From NCBI RefSeq assembly GCF_021134715.1, contig NC_060025.1:5084001-5148000 (forward strand): a stretch of 64,000 bases of DNA, written 5' to 3'. The position numbers and the translations under genes are program-made. Of this stretch, positions 45,160-57,485 are shown one piece after another. Under the pieces are notes generated by a model, which was given only the letters and a program-made list of their open reading frames with translations, did not search any database and was not told where the DNA came from. The number at the start of each line of letters is the position of its first letter. Position 1 is the first letter of the stretch. The DNA is from Daphnia pulex. Lineage: Eukaryota > Arthropoda > Branchiopoda > Diplostraca > Daphniidae.

Positions 45160-48100
45160 ATGTCTCAAAGAGTGAAGAAATTGCCATCTAAAGGCAAGTG
45201 TGAAGATGGGACTCAGACCATGAGTAAGCATAACTTAATATATATTTTTAAATTTAAAATATCCTGTGTCTAGTAAATTTGCATTGTTATAGATTCTCAT
45301 TCCAAGTCCCATATACATCCAATCTTAATTGTTTCTTGTGTAGGTTCAAAAGGAAAACGGAAACGCCTGCGTGTAGGTGCTGGGACCAAAAGTAATTGTG
45401 GAGGAGGAGTCTTATCAGGTGATGACCATACTCAGTCTCACCCAGATTCAGCCTCCAAAACCCCATGGACTCCCCGCTACCTTTCTGACCTCAAGAGCTC
45501 TAATATTTATAATCGAAATGCAATTGAAGCACCTGCAGAGGTAGAAAAGATTTTTAACTGCCCAATCAGTCATTCCAAAGTGTATAATTTTGTGTGTTTA
45601 TTTTTACTCCAGTTGTTTCGAAAAGATCTTATTTCAGCAATGAAATTACCAGACTCTGAGCCCCTAGGCACAGAAGATTATTGGTCATTATCTGATCCGT
45701 GGCGTCAAGAATGGGAACGAGGCGTTCAAGTTCCAGTGTCTCCTGATTCGTTACCGATCCCTCGAGTCGTTTGTCTCCCTAATGCGCATGCGCCAGAAAG
45801 GACACATGATTTCAAACTGTAAGATTGATTCTCTATATCAAACAACTATAAAAAGAGTTTAATATATTTGCCATTTTAGCCCGAAAAACAAATTTGTAAG
45901 GGTAACGCATGATGATTTCTATTCGCCTGAAATCCACCAATTGACTTCAGCTCCAGCGCGATCACAACAAGCATGCGCTTATGATATGGACGATTTGGAT
46001 CTAGCGTGGTTAAACCGTGTAAATGCTCAGCGTAACGCGATTGGTATTGCTAATCAACAAGTAAACGAAACTGGTTCCGCTGGTAATTTATGTGATACAT
46101 CTTTAGCAGGTTCATCCAAGATCTCTGAATTATCATTCGAACAAACCATGGAAGAGCTTGAGCGCCAATCATGGGCCAATATGCAAACTTTGCTCAAGAC
46201 AGAAGAGTTTCTCGGCATCGAATATGACGAGAACGTTATCTGTGATGTCTGCAGAGGGGTAAGCCGTTCCTCAGATAAATCTATTCCGTTCCGTTAATGC
46301 AAGACTTCTCTCTTTCTTTTTCCTTATGTGTGTTCGTTTATATGTAGCCGGATTCGGAAGAAGGCAATGAAATGGTCTTCTGCGATCGTTGCAATATTTG
46401 CGTTCATCAAGCTTGCTACGGCATTTTAAGTATTCCCCCTGGTCCTTGGTTGTGCAAACCTTGTTCACTTGGTTTACGCCCGCCATGTCAGCTTTGTCCC
46501 AATCAAGGTGGGGCACTGAAAGCTACACGAGGTGGATCGACGTGGGCTCATGTGGCATGTGCTCTATGGATACCTGAAGTATCTATAGGCTGTGTTGAAA
46601 AGATGGAGCCCATCACTAAAATATCAAGCATACCGGTAATGCTACTTAATTTTTAATTACTTTGTGACGCCCTATATTATTCTTCGTGGTGTTTTAACAT
46701 TCAGCCAAGTCGGTGGAGTCTAAATTGTGTATTATGCAAAGAAAAGAGTGGGGCCTGCATACAGTGTTCAGTCAAGTCTTGTAAAACTGCCTACCACGTT
46801 ACTTGCGGTTTTAGACACAGTTTAGAGATGAAAGCTATTGTCGAGGATGAACATTCAGAAGACGGGGTGAAGCTAAGAGTATGTTTCTTCCATTAAATGA
46901 TTGTTCTAGTGAGTGTATGATTAATCAATATTTGCTTTAGTCGTACTGCCAAAAACACTCGATGGTCAAGAAAAATACTGGAGGGGTCAGTGGATCTCAT
47001 ACGGAAGGCGAAGTGGAAGAAAACACACAATCTGTTAGGAAAGTAAAGAAAGAAATGACCGTAGAAGAAAGGAACTTGATCCGTGCCCAAAAGTAACCAA
47101 CGCATAACCATTTATAGAGAAATGATTAACGCAGTTTTATTATGTAATACTAATCGCTGCATTTTTCAGGTTGCAACTAATTGAATCGGAATTCTTCAAG
47201 CACGCTAGCATTAGCGAAACATCCCGAACGTTAGATCTTGACCTCGATGTTGTTGATCAAATTTTTCATTTTTGGATTCTCAAAAGAAAGGTATGTTAAA
47301 TCTTTTAATTAATAGTTACTCATTTATTCGGACTCCTTGGCTAATGTGCTTAAAAATTTTCAATCATTATTTTGAACTCCTCAGTCTAATCGAGACAGAC
47401 CATTGCTTCCACCCAAAACTACCGAGACGGAGAGACTGAGTCAACAACAACAGCAAGATATGGAACGTATGAAATTATTTGTACAACTGAGGCAAGATCT
47501 GGAGAGGGTACGTGTTTCCCCATTATTGGTTTTCTCCTTCTTCTCTGCACATTATGTCATTATGTCTTAAAATTCAGTCATGGTATAAACGCATTTCTTT
47601 TCTTGAAATAGGTCCGGAATTTGTGTTACATGGTCAGCCGTAGAGAGAAGTTATCGCGTTCTTATTTTCGATTGCGCGAACAAACTTTTCACAAGCAAGT
47701 AGCCGTCTTGTCTTTGTCTGATCTCAAAAATGCATCTCCAACAGAGATGGTTGCATTACGTGACGCAAATCACGGGCCAAACATCTACGATATCATGTAC
47801 TCACGTGGGGAAAGTAGCCGAAAAGAGAACTTCGAACAAGTCATTCAACTCATTGGAGGTGTACAGGCTAATGCAGCGATTACAAAAAAGGTGTGATATG
47901 CTTTCATACATTTAAAAAAATTAAATTAAAAAATATTGTATATTTACATGCATACTATTGGAACCAAAATTGATTCATTTGAAATATTTAGGATAAAAAT
48001 GGACTTGTAAGTCGACCTAATCATGTAAAAGGTGAAAATCCGTATAAACGTACCTACATGAACGGAGGCGAAAGTCGCAGGTCTCGGTCACTTTCCTCTA

Positions 48101-51100
48101 TTAGTGCCGAATCGGCTGCATCTGATACTGAAACGAACTGTAAATGGAAGAGAGCGGTAATAATTGTTTCATATATTCTAAGCCGACCAAAAAAATATTT
48201 AAACCTTAAATATTTTCAGATTCCGAGAACACCTTCGCAAACGTCAATAACTTCAGTTGATAGCGATTTTGATGTGGCCATCACACAGTTTAGTTCCAAG
48301 AAAGCCGTCTCTAAAATGTGTGACCGAGTCGGCAAGTATATTTATACGGACAGTGAGGAGGAAATGGGACGTCGTAGTGACCCCAGCTCCTCTGTTGTGC
48401 GAACTAAAGCGGCTGTTAAAGCATTCTCTCCAGTCACAACTGCCAGTCGCGGTCGTGGTAAGAAAGCTAGTGAACCCAAAACAGTAATCAAATCCACTAC
48501 TGAGTTGATCGTGCCACAGCGACAAGCTGCGAAAAAAGCGACCGAAAGTTTGCATAGCGCTAACGCCAATGTTTCAGCCAAGGAGAAAAAAGAAGAGAAA
48601 GATACTAAAGGTGTGGGTAAAGAAAATGTCGTTCTCCCGCAGCAGTCTAAAAGTGAATTGAAGGGTAGTACAGAAATGACGAATTCAACCTCAGAAGAAA
48701 CCTGTTCAGTAGAAAAAACCAAAGGAGATAACAAAAGCAGCAAGGATAAAGACAAAAAGGCTTCTTTCGTTTCCACTGAAAAAATTGCAGCCTCATCAGA
48801 CTTCCCATCGTATGTTCCTCAGAGGCAGGCAGCAAGGAAAGCGGCCGAGACTATCAAAATTGGGAGCTGCAAGTCGTCGGTTTCGTTGTTTGATATCGAT
48901 TCCGAGTTATCGGGTGATTCGTCGATGAAAAAGAAAATAAGAACCGATTCGAAAATGTTGACTGCCCCAGTTGCCAAAGGAAAACTGGAGTTGAAAACAA
49001 AATCCAAGATTGATCGTCTCTTCGACTCGACTGATTCAGATTCCGTTGATACGAAAGAAGATAACGAGCTTACTAACAAAAAGAAAGGTAAGATGGGTGC
49101 TGATGCGGAGACGACTCAGGTAGCCGGTAAGCCCTTTCGAGACAGGGGTCCCCGGCCATCAGAGTCCGAATCCCATTCCGCCCGAGGAGGTGTGGCTTCG
49201 TCCGGCCAGTCCTCCTCAGCTGGTCGTGGGGCCCAGAAAACATCCGGCAAAAATGTATCCGCCACGAAGTCTTCCGCGACAGCTCTTGCGGAAAAGAAAA
49301 GTGGATCAGTCCGAAATAAAGCCCAATCAGTTGGAGAATCTGCCGCGCAACTCAAACAGCAACAACAAATCAAGAAAGTTGCTCAAATCAGTGCGTTGTC
49401 TGCGATCCCATCTGAAACCGAATGGCCTGTCGCCAATAGAGCTCAACAACAATCCCTCAGATCTAGAACCAGATCCAGTTCATCCAGTTCAAGATCTCGA
49501 TCTAGTAGCTCCTCAAGCTCGTCTTCCTCCTCAAGTTCCTCCTCATCTGGATCTTCAAACTCCAGCCTTAGTAGCTCATCTAGTTCCAACTCGTCCAGCC
49601 AATCAGCCACCTCCACCATCGACACTAAAGTTAAAACGCAGTCAACTACGCAGCCACAACAACCGTCTCCCAAGACCGAACCTGGAACTGCCGTCAATTC
49701 CGCTGACATCGTTGTTAAACCTTCAAACAAATTCTCCGCTTCGTCCTCTTCTTCATCATCGTCATCGTCGTCATCATCCGATTCATCGAGTTCCGATTCC
49801 GAATCAGAATCAAACGTCAAAGAAGTTGTTCCCCAAACAAAGACGATCAAAGACCGAATCACACCGCCCCGACAAAAGAACGGTGGCTTCAGGGCCGTCC
49901 CAGAAGCGGAAAATCCAGCAACCAGTGTTCCCATCTCAATCGAATCCGATGAGTCGCCCACTGCAAGAACGAAATTGCCCATCGCCGATAGTGATAGTCG
50001 ATCACGTACTATCAATCCTAAGCCGAAGCCCACCAACAAGCGGAGTGAAAGAGATCACATCCCATCGAAACAAGATCACGAGGAATTGGACAGTCAGCAA
50101 CCATGTCGGACAAGTACTGGATTCCAACACATTGACGGAAAGTGTCGAAATTCAGTTGAGTTTCCCAACTCAGAGTCAACCTGTGCCCAAGTTAACGAGG
50201 ATCAATTATGCAGACAAGAAGCCCAAAGTGATAAAGGACAACGGAACGTTACCCCACCGGAGTCGGAAGCCTCGAGAGCCAGGCACGAAGAAGGAGCTGA
50301 AATGGTTGAACGCCCAATTCTTCAACGGGCGCCCCAAACGCCTGACGAGGGATCCGCGGAGCACAGAAGAAACAAAGAGCTCTCTGACTATCAGTTCGAG
50401 CAAACGAGGCCGATCGAAGGGTCTCTCTCCGTAGCTCAGCCTCCCATGAAAAAAGCGAAAGAAGAAATCAACAGAAGTGATCTATTTGAGTTTGACGAAA
50501 GCGAATTGTTGGATATCGCCCGCAGTGTATCCGACAGTGACACAGGTTTTCTTAAAAATACCGCTCAAATAAGTGAAGGTCGATTGTTCGACGAAGAGTA
50601 TGATCAAGACGAAACTGCAGCTCTTTCTACTTTGAGTTATTCTTTCAATGCGGAGGCGATTCCCAAGGCGGACACTAACGAAGACAGTGCCAGGGAAACA
50701 ATGAATCTCGTTGAGAAATTGCGAATGCAATACGCAATTAAAACTGGACCTACATCTACAACTCCTTTGCAAACCACCGAATGCCTGGAAGTGAATTCCG
50801 AAGAGAGATCATGCGGACCACCTGACCAACTCCTACCCTCCACTCAGTCGGAAGATCACAAAAGTAATTGTCATTCGCTATCTGTCATCACAGATAAGGG
50901 GCAGGATTCGTCGTTTGCTGAACGAGCTGTTACGCCCTCCAACAACAGTGTGCCCGTTAGTAAATGGAAACCGTTGACTCCAGCCAAAGAACCAACAAGC
51001 ACAATAGTCGACCGTGAGGCATCTGTCGCTCCTGAAATGCCTGTTCTTTCGGTGAGTCAAGAGTCACAAGATGCAGTCGAAACACAATCCCCTTCGTCCG

Positions 51101-54100
51101 CCCAAAGTAGGTCATCGCCATCTACTTATTCACACGCCAATCCTTCGTCGATTGCTTCCCAGGATCATGCTCTATCCCCTTACTTTTTCAACGTTCCTTT
51201 TTCGACTCCTTTCCACTTTCCGCCGTATTTCAGTTCCTTTTTCAGACCGGAATTCCTTCCACCTTTCCTTTACCCGTCCTCGTTCAATGCTTCTACTATG
51301 GGAGATGTGTCGATGCTACAGCGTCCTGGCGTTCCCTCACAAGCGTCACCGTTCCTGTGTCCACCACATCCGGCGCTGCCTTTGCCCAGTTCGACAACAT
51401 TGGCCGAGTGTTCGACACCTACAGAAGCACCTCGATTGGATTCGCAACACCTTTCAGTTTCCAAACCCTGTGAGTCTCATGTCCGGGCTGAAAAGGAGCA
51501 GCTGCTGCTGCCCATTATTTCCACCGACGAACCTATGAACCAGTCTTCGGAGATTGTCGTTTCGACACTGCCAGGAGTCCGCTCCCCTGCTAAAGTACCT
51601 CCAGAACCAATGTTACCAGCACAGGCGTTTAGCCAGTCGACTGACACCACAGAATGTAACAAAGAAGATCCGAGTTCTATAACATTGCCGTCATCACCTT
51701 TGCGGACAATCACGCCGTTGTCCCGGACGCTCGACGGATCATTTCTGCCAGTTCAACCAGTTCAGCCAGAGGACCCGAATATTGGAACATCTTCAGTCAT
51801 GGCCACTACAATGGACGTGAGCTACAGGGCGGTATCGTCAATCGTGCATGTAGTGTCGCCGATTGTTTCGTCACCGACGACGACGGTCGAAGCCGTCTCC
51901 CTCAGTTCAGAAAGACGGCAACGACCTACTCGACAAGCAGCTATCAACGCCACTAAAGCCACTGCCGAGCAGCTGAACGAAATGCATCCAGGCGCTGCTC
52001 CAAGTACTGAAACCATGCCGACCCCCGAGATACCAGCCTTGACTTCCAACGTATCACCCACTAGGCCACGAGGAGGAGGGAGAGGAAGAGGCGGCCAGCG
52101 TGGAGCCCGTAGTAGAGGAGGTACGGTGTCGAAGAGAGCCTCCGTGGGAGTTTTCGAGCCGAAAATTGTCTCCGGGCTTTCATCTCAAGATCTTGTGGGG
52201 ACCGTTTACGATTTCGATGACTTTAACGATGATCACATTAGTGATCCCGAGCGCAGTTGTCCTCTGAATTCGAAAATGATTCGCAAACCGGACGTGTTTT
52301 CCAGTCCCGTCAGTGGTAAGAGTCCTAAATGTAAATCCGGACTTCAGTCGCTTTCAATTACCGGGCTTACCCGCACAAGAAAAAGTCGTGAACCGTCGAC
52401 GGATAGCGCTGGCTTTGATTCGGAGAACGAGATATCCCGCAGAATGAGCAGCAATGCCATGTTTCACATTGAGAAATCCTCCCCGATTCGAAAGCGATCC
52501 GTCGAAACTGAAACGCCCATACTACCTCCTCAGGTAGTACCTCCAATGAGGTTAACCATCCCTCGAGCGAGTAGCAACACGCTGAACGTCGAGGCCAACA
52601 TAATATCGACTACAAGTACTTCGGTGTCTTATAACCGCATTGTCGAAGATTCTCCGTGTTTGCCAGATTCCAAACGGGAATTCGCGTCCGTGCAAGAAAT
52701 GAAATCGAGTTCCACCTCTATGCTGAGTCACTGCCCCGTCAGAGACGAGTTGCCGGTTCCGTTGGCTTCGAGCTCAAGCCCAACAACCGGAATCGCTTCG
52801 GTGCTCAATTCGCATGCCGACTCTTTCCCTCGTGCAACCCCCATGCCCGGCCCTTCCGTGAAAGCCATGCAGGACTTGGAAGCCCTCAATCGCGCCATAG
52901 AGTCGGCCTTGGCAACGAAACCATGCATTTCTGATTCCGTCAAACCGGAAGCAATGGTTTCAGTCACGGCTGCCGTGACAGCAGTGACAACAGCATCAGC
53001 GGGTAACAGTGTCATGACGTCGATTGATTCGTCTCGCCACGCTCTCAAATTCAAGATCAAAGGTCCGTTTCTGGATGCCAACTATTCCGGGAACTCCGCT
53101 GGCAATGCCTCCAACCTGCCGCTATCTATGAATGCAAACAGCGTGACTTCTACTCCAGCCGCCGAGAGTTCCAACTTGAGGCGAATGCGGAAGAAGGAAT
53201 TGATCCGGCAGTACGTTTCGCAGGACGTTCCTACTCCAACTCAGCCCTCACATCTGAACGCGTTCCTTCACTTTCCTTATTCGTCCGCTCTCGCTTACGC
53301 CAACGAGGAGTATCTCTTAGCCGGAAGCAACGATCTCAGCGAAGTCATTGGCAGCACCAATATCGGGACGCTTCCCTCCTCGTCGAATCCGGGCCAGCAG
53401 GTTACGGGTGGTGGTTACAACGGAGGTAAAAGCCACATTTCTATTCCCAAAGCCGTGGCTTCTTTAGGGTCCTTTGGAAGTCACGACGATTACGTCAGTA
53501 CGGGTCCAATCAATGAAACACGAGAGGGAAAGAGGAGAAGAAGAGGCGCTTCTATGAATCCGCCTCTTTCTCGGGAGCTGCGGAATCTCCAGATGTCAGC
53601 GTCACTGGTGGATCCGTCACTGGCCGCCGACAGAACCATTGAAACCGAAGTCGGCAAGAGGAAGGAGCGACGACGAGGGCGGCCTCCGAGTAATCGAAAC
53701 AACACTTCTTGTTTGGAGATGACACTGGCCAATGAGAAAGACAACAATACAAACCTCGACTTTGGTAGTCATCCGCCTCCAAAATTGAAGATTCGATTCC
53801 GTGAAAAGCTTGGCGCTGGCGAAGTGGTCACCGTCTGTGATTCAGGTCTAGAAGTATCCAGTGACAATCATGGAAATGATTTGATGGCTCCTCGCACCAA
53901 GGAAGAAGATGAAGCGAAGAAGATTCGCTTCCGGCCTCCCAAGAAACGCCTGTCGGATTCCGGGTGTGATATGACTAGACTGGCTGGAGGAGAAGGGCTT
54001 AACAGCGGAGGCAGCGATCCACCACGTCATGAAAACAACCCACCGACGCTGGAAGAGCTTTGGAGGCAAAGCATGAAGTTTCGCGAGGAAGTCATGGCCG

Positions 54101-54831
54101 ATTTTTCTAAATCGGAACGACGGAAAGGACATCCGACGCAATCAGCCGAGGACAACGGCAACGGTGACAAGCCGGATGGCGCACCTTGCGGTATCGACTC
54201 CAAACCCGAGTTCAAAAACAAGCGCCACAAAACCAAAACGAGGAAGGATCGCAGCAAATCAAAGGATCGTGACGGCAACAACCGTAGGAGGCCTCCTGTT
54301 GCTAGTACGGACCTTGTGTCAATCGCTGGCGGGGGCGGCTTAGACTGTTTCGAATTTGGCGGCGGAAACGGCGACAGTGGCGAAGGTAGCCGCAAAAGAA
54401 AACGAAGTTTAGGTGGCGATGAGAGCGGTCTGAGCCCATCTACGGATGGCCACATTGCTCGTAACGGCGTTCAAATCATTTCCAAAGACAACAGGGAAAA
54501 CTGTTCCGCGCCGCCCAAACTCATCATCCGTTTTGGGAAGAAACCTGTGAGCAGTGTCGGCAACCGCGATCCTTCTTCCAACGACCAGAAGTTGCCGCAG
54601 CCAGATGGGGAGAATGCGGAATCTCAAGGAAACGATGTCACACCACCTCCACCGCTGGAGAAACACGAAGGAGACGATGTTCCATCTGGAGTCACCTCGG
54701 TGCGGCTGATGCCCATCAAACTCAAACTGGCGCGTTGTTCACAAGGTAGCTACGTTACTAAAGCAAAATCCGACTGCACTCCACCTCCATCACCGACAGC
54801 CACGCCCAAGGAAAGTTGCGAAGTCAGGTGA
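45160..54831 (+). CDS. rno: PHD finger protein Rhinoceros/Jade-like, 12 exons
   Basis: Exons: 45160-45223, 45344-45540, 45613-45818, 45880-46258, 46348-46635, 46705-46878, 46941-47092, 47170-47290, 47385-47507, 47612-47890, 47992-48156, 48220-54831 (about 2,919 aa; fly Rhinoceros is about 3,200). Order: basic start ([11 protein letters not shown]); the Jade/EPC-like N-terminal block [18 protein letters not shown] (residue 88) and [14 protein letters not shown]; a C4HC3 PHD finger, Cys277-Cys321; an extended PHD, about 329-442; a helical Q/R-rich region to about 716; then a 2,200-residue low-complexity tail in one exon with Ser tracts (about 1132-1184 and 1223-1244), an RG-rich patch near 2000, an AT-hook-like RRRGRPPS near 2537, and conserved C-terminal islands [19 protein letters not shown] and [15 protein letters not shown]. 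The family acts in the nucleus as a chromatin reader linked to HBO1-type acetyltransferases; in Drosophila rno restrains EGFR signalling in the eye. The tail length favours Rhinoceros over short Jade proteins. Confidence 0.95.
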
Positions 54832-55216
54832 TAACAGTAATCGACTATCCCCTCACACTCTGCTACATTTCCATGTACTCCTTCCTTTAATCTCATCTCC
54901 CCTAGTGTGTCGAATGATGAATGAAATCGGAGGTGAAAACAAGATGAATGAATTGGTTTCAAAGTGCTCGTTCTTTGTACAAAAAGGAATTATTCAATAA
55001 CCCCAACTAAAATTCGTGTTGTCAAAGAAGGCGCTTGCTGCAGCGGTCATTTTAAAGAAATTTGTTAGACCAAACATATTTTGCATGCGTTGTGTTCCGA
55101 GTCATTGACTCCCCGCCATCTTTTTCTTTCCTCCGTTTTTTTTTTTTTTTTTGTTTTTTTTTTCTGAATAATAATAATTATTTATTTTTTTTTATTGGTC
55201 CATTTTCATAATGTGG

Positions 55217-55222
55217 AATAAA
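55217..55222 (+). terminator. Poly-A signal of rno
   Basis: AATAAA about 386 nt after the stop, following a T-rich tract. It is the first canonical signal downstream. Confidence 0.6.
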
Positions 55223-56623
55223 AGTCTTACTTTCACCTCCGGCGGTTGATCAACCATTTGCCCATAGATTTTTGACATACTGGACAGTCCTCTTTTTTCT
55301 TGTATCCCAATTTCACAAATGTGGACAGAGGTACCTTAACATCTTTCGGTCATTTGTATATTATTTTAATACTACTGCGTCTCGTATCCCCCCCCCCCCC
55401 TACTGTAACATTTTTAACCTAATTATTATTGAGTATGTGTTTGTTCAATATTGTTCATGCCCTTTTTGTCTCTTTTCTAGCCTTTAAAATTTGATACCCA
55501 TGTCAAAAACGATGTGGTCAGAGCTATTTGTAATGTGTACAGTTTTCCCGATGGAAGTGCAACGTTATGAACTTTCTTACCCCCCACACCATAACGTAAC
55601 AACTGGCATTTAGCTAAGGAAAAACAAAAAAAAAAAAACAAATTTAGATTCATGTTGGATGAAATGAACTGCTTCACGTTGGTCCCGCTATATGACAAAA
55701 ACACCTTTCGATAATGGACGAGTTATAATTGTGTAAGGTTTCGATATTATTTATGACGAACACCGCCGACTGAGTTTCTTTTAGCTGTTGTAAATTTTGT
55801 GTTTTACACTGAATATTTTAATCGTATTGCAACTCATGTATTAGGTAACTGGTGTTCGAACGTGACTGGTTCCAAATTATGTTGGTATTCGATGTGACCA
55901 CATGGTACGGGCTTCTAAATTGAATACAAGCTTGAATCCAAACTAAGAGAGAACTTCGTGAGTTTTGAGTGTTCCTTTGCCATTTCATTTGGTGACAGCT
56001 TACTGTCAAGTAAGACTGTAAGAGAAGTAAAAAGAAGTAGCCAGTGCCTTTTAGTCTGTATTTTCGGAATCGTTCAGAGGAGGAAATCAATAATTAGCGA
56101 CTACTGCCAGAATGGATAAAATACAAGGCTGATTGCGTAACAAAAGATAGGATTTCATTATGACAAGTGTTACCTTAATCGCTGGAAAACAAAGGGAACC
56201 TAAACGCTTGGAACAAAATAGGATGAATCACAGATGATTTAGTCCCCTCCTTCTTTTTGCTTTATAGTTCTCACTCGGGTTTGAATATGACGCACACGTG
56301 ACAGTGACTTTAGTGAAAAAACATGTTTACCGTAACAATCCATAATGAGTAGCAGAAGTAAAATCAAAACATTTAAAAAAAAAATAAAAGCCTTTCGGCT
56401 GACATCGCTAGTCAGTAATGTGACAACAGTATAACACAAACGATCGCCATGAAATCGTACTGTGCCAAAGGAAGAGCCCAATATAGAGGTCACTTTAGAA
56501 TGCCCAAAGAGATAAAAAGCTGCAGAATATGGATAGTGCAAATGTTTACATCAATTGAATAGTAAATGATACTCTTAATTGCTTATAACGTCGCAAGTCC
56601 ATAACTTTTCGTTGGCTCCATAG
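55223..56623. other. Intergenic between convergent rno and the insulin-like gene
   Basis: No gene was recognised. It holds homopolymer runs (C run near 55390, A run near 55628) and the 3' flanks of both neighbours. Minus-strand ORFs at 55818-56090 and 56239-56541 lack recognisable motifs. Confidence 0.4.
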
Positions 56624-57485
56624 TTAATTGGGACGAGTGCAGTAAGACGTCAGCTCTTTGAAAGTGCAGCCCTTGACGCAACACTCGTCGTGAACTCCTC
56701 GTGTGTAACGATGAAACAAATGGTGATTGCTCAAAATTGAATGGGCTTTATCGTCATTGATAAAAGGCCAAGAACCTGATTCCGCATTCGGTGTCGCCGC
56801 TGTAGTTGTCGATCCCAATGATTTACCTTCAAAAGTTAAATAGCGTGTTGTTTCATCCCATAAATATATTTTAAAATGTATAAGTTGAATTGAGGAAAGG
56901 GCTACCTGGTAAGGTCGAACGTTTACCGAACAGCGGAAGATAACTGCTCTTACTGCAAGCCATTCGAAGAGCATCGGCCTAAATACGTAATAATATTAAA
57001 ATGATCATCGTTTCTTAAATTCGTCGTAACTTATCGTTATTACTAGATAAGATCCGCAGTATCTCGCGTTACGCTTTTGCAAGATTGGCAATAAAACACC
57101 ATCTACAGGGAATTCCTTTCGTCGAATTTGGTCGTAGTTCTCTTCTTCGTGATCATCTTCATCAGAAGATATCATTGGAAATATCTCGTTCGGCATATCA
57201 TTCGAGGAACCAGCGGACAGCGACACGTCATCCTTGGGCGCCTGAGGGGCATACAAAACTCGAAGAAAATCAGCAAAATAATTGCGTGCTTGAGTCTCCT
57301 CATCCTTCAGTAACCCTAGGTTGACTGGGCTTTGCAAGGTATGGGCGCTAATAGAGAAGTTATATAATCAAATATTTGTGCATGTAGACAGCGGACCTGC
57401 CGAATTTTTTTTACCTGAGTTGCGTCAAAGAATACAAGAGGCAAATTGTTATCACCAGCGAGCCGAAACTTGTTGAATAAGCCAT
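56624..57485 (-). CDS. Insulin-like peptide precursor, 4 exons
   Basis: Exons 57485-57415, 57347-57044, 56978-56906 and 56826-56624 join in phase to 216 aa. Exon 1 is a signal peptide (MAYSTSFGSLVITICLLYSL, cleavage probably after LSA near residue 25). An acidic segment of about 90 residues follows, ending with Lys115-Arg116. The B chain has the Cys-x11-Cys spacing in CGSYLADALRMAC (Cys121, Cys133) and ends LFGKR (143-145), a dibasic site whose Gly could leave an amidated Phe. A C-peptide of about 45 residues ends RYTR (192). The A chain CCVKGCTFKELTSYC (Cys198, 199, 203, 212) has the exact insulin pattern, and the protein ends TRPN. It should be secreted and act through an insulin or relaxin-type receptor. 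The long pre-B segment is unusual. Which arthropod subclass (insulin, IGF-like or ILP7/relaxin) is not settled. The start ATG lies directly after an AG, so an upstream non-coding exon is likely. Confidence 0.93.

Noticed and set aside
49190..50434. Plus-strand ORF of 414 codons in a second frame of rno exon 12
   Set aside because: It is a shadow of the Ser/Pro-rich coding frame; the rno frame continues through and is conserved at both ends.
48342..54666. Several minus-strand ORFs opposite the rno tail
   Set aside because: Antisense shadows of low-complexity coding sequence with no splice sites or motifs of their own.
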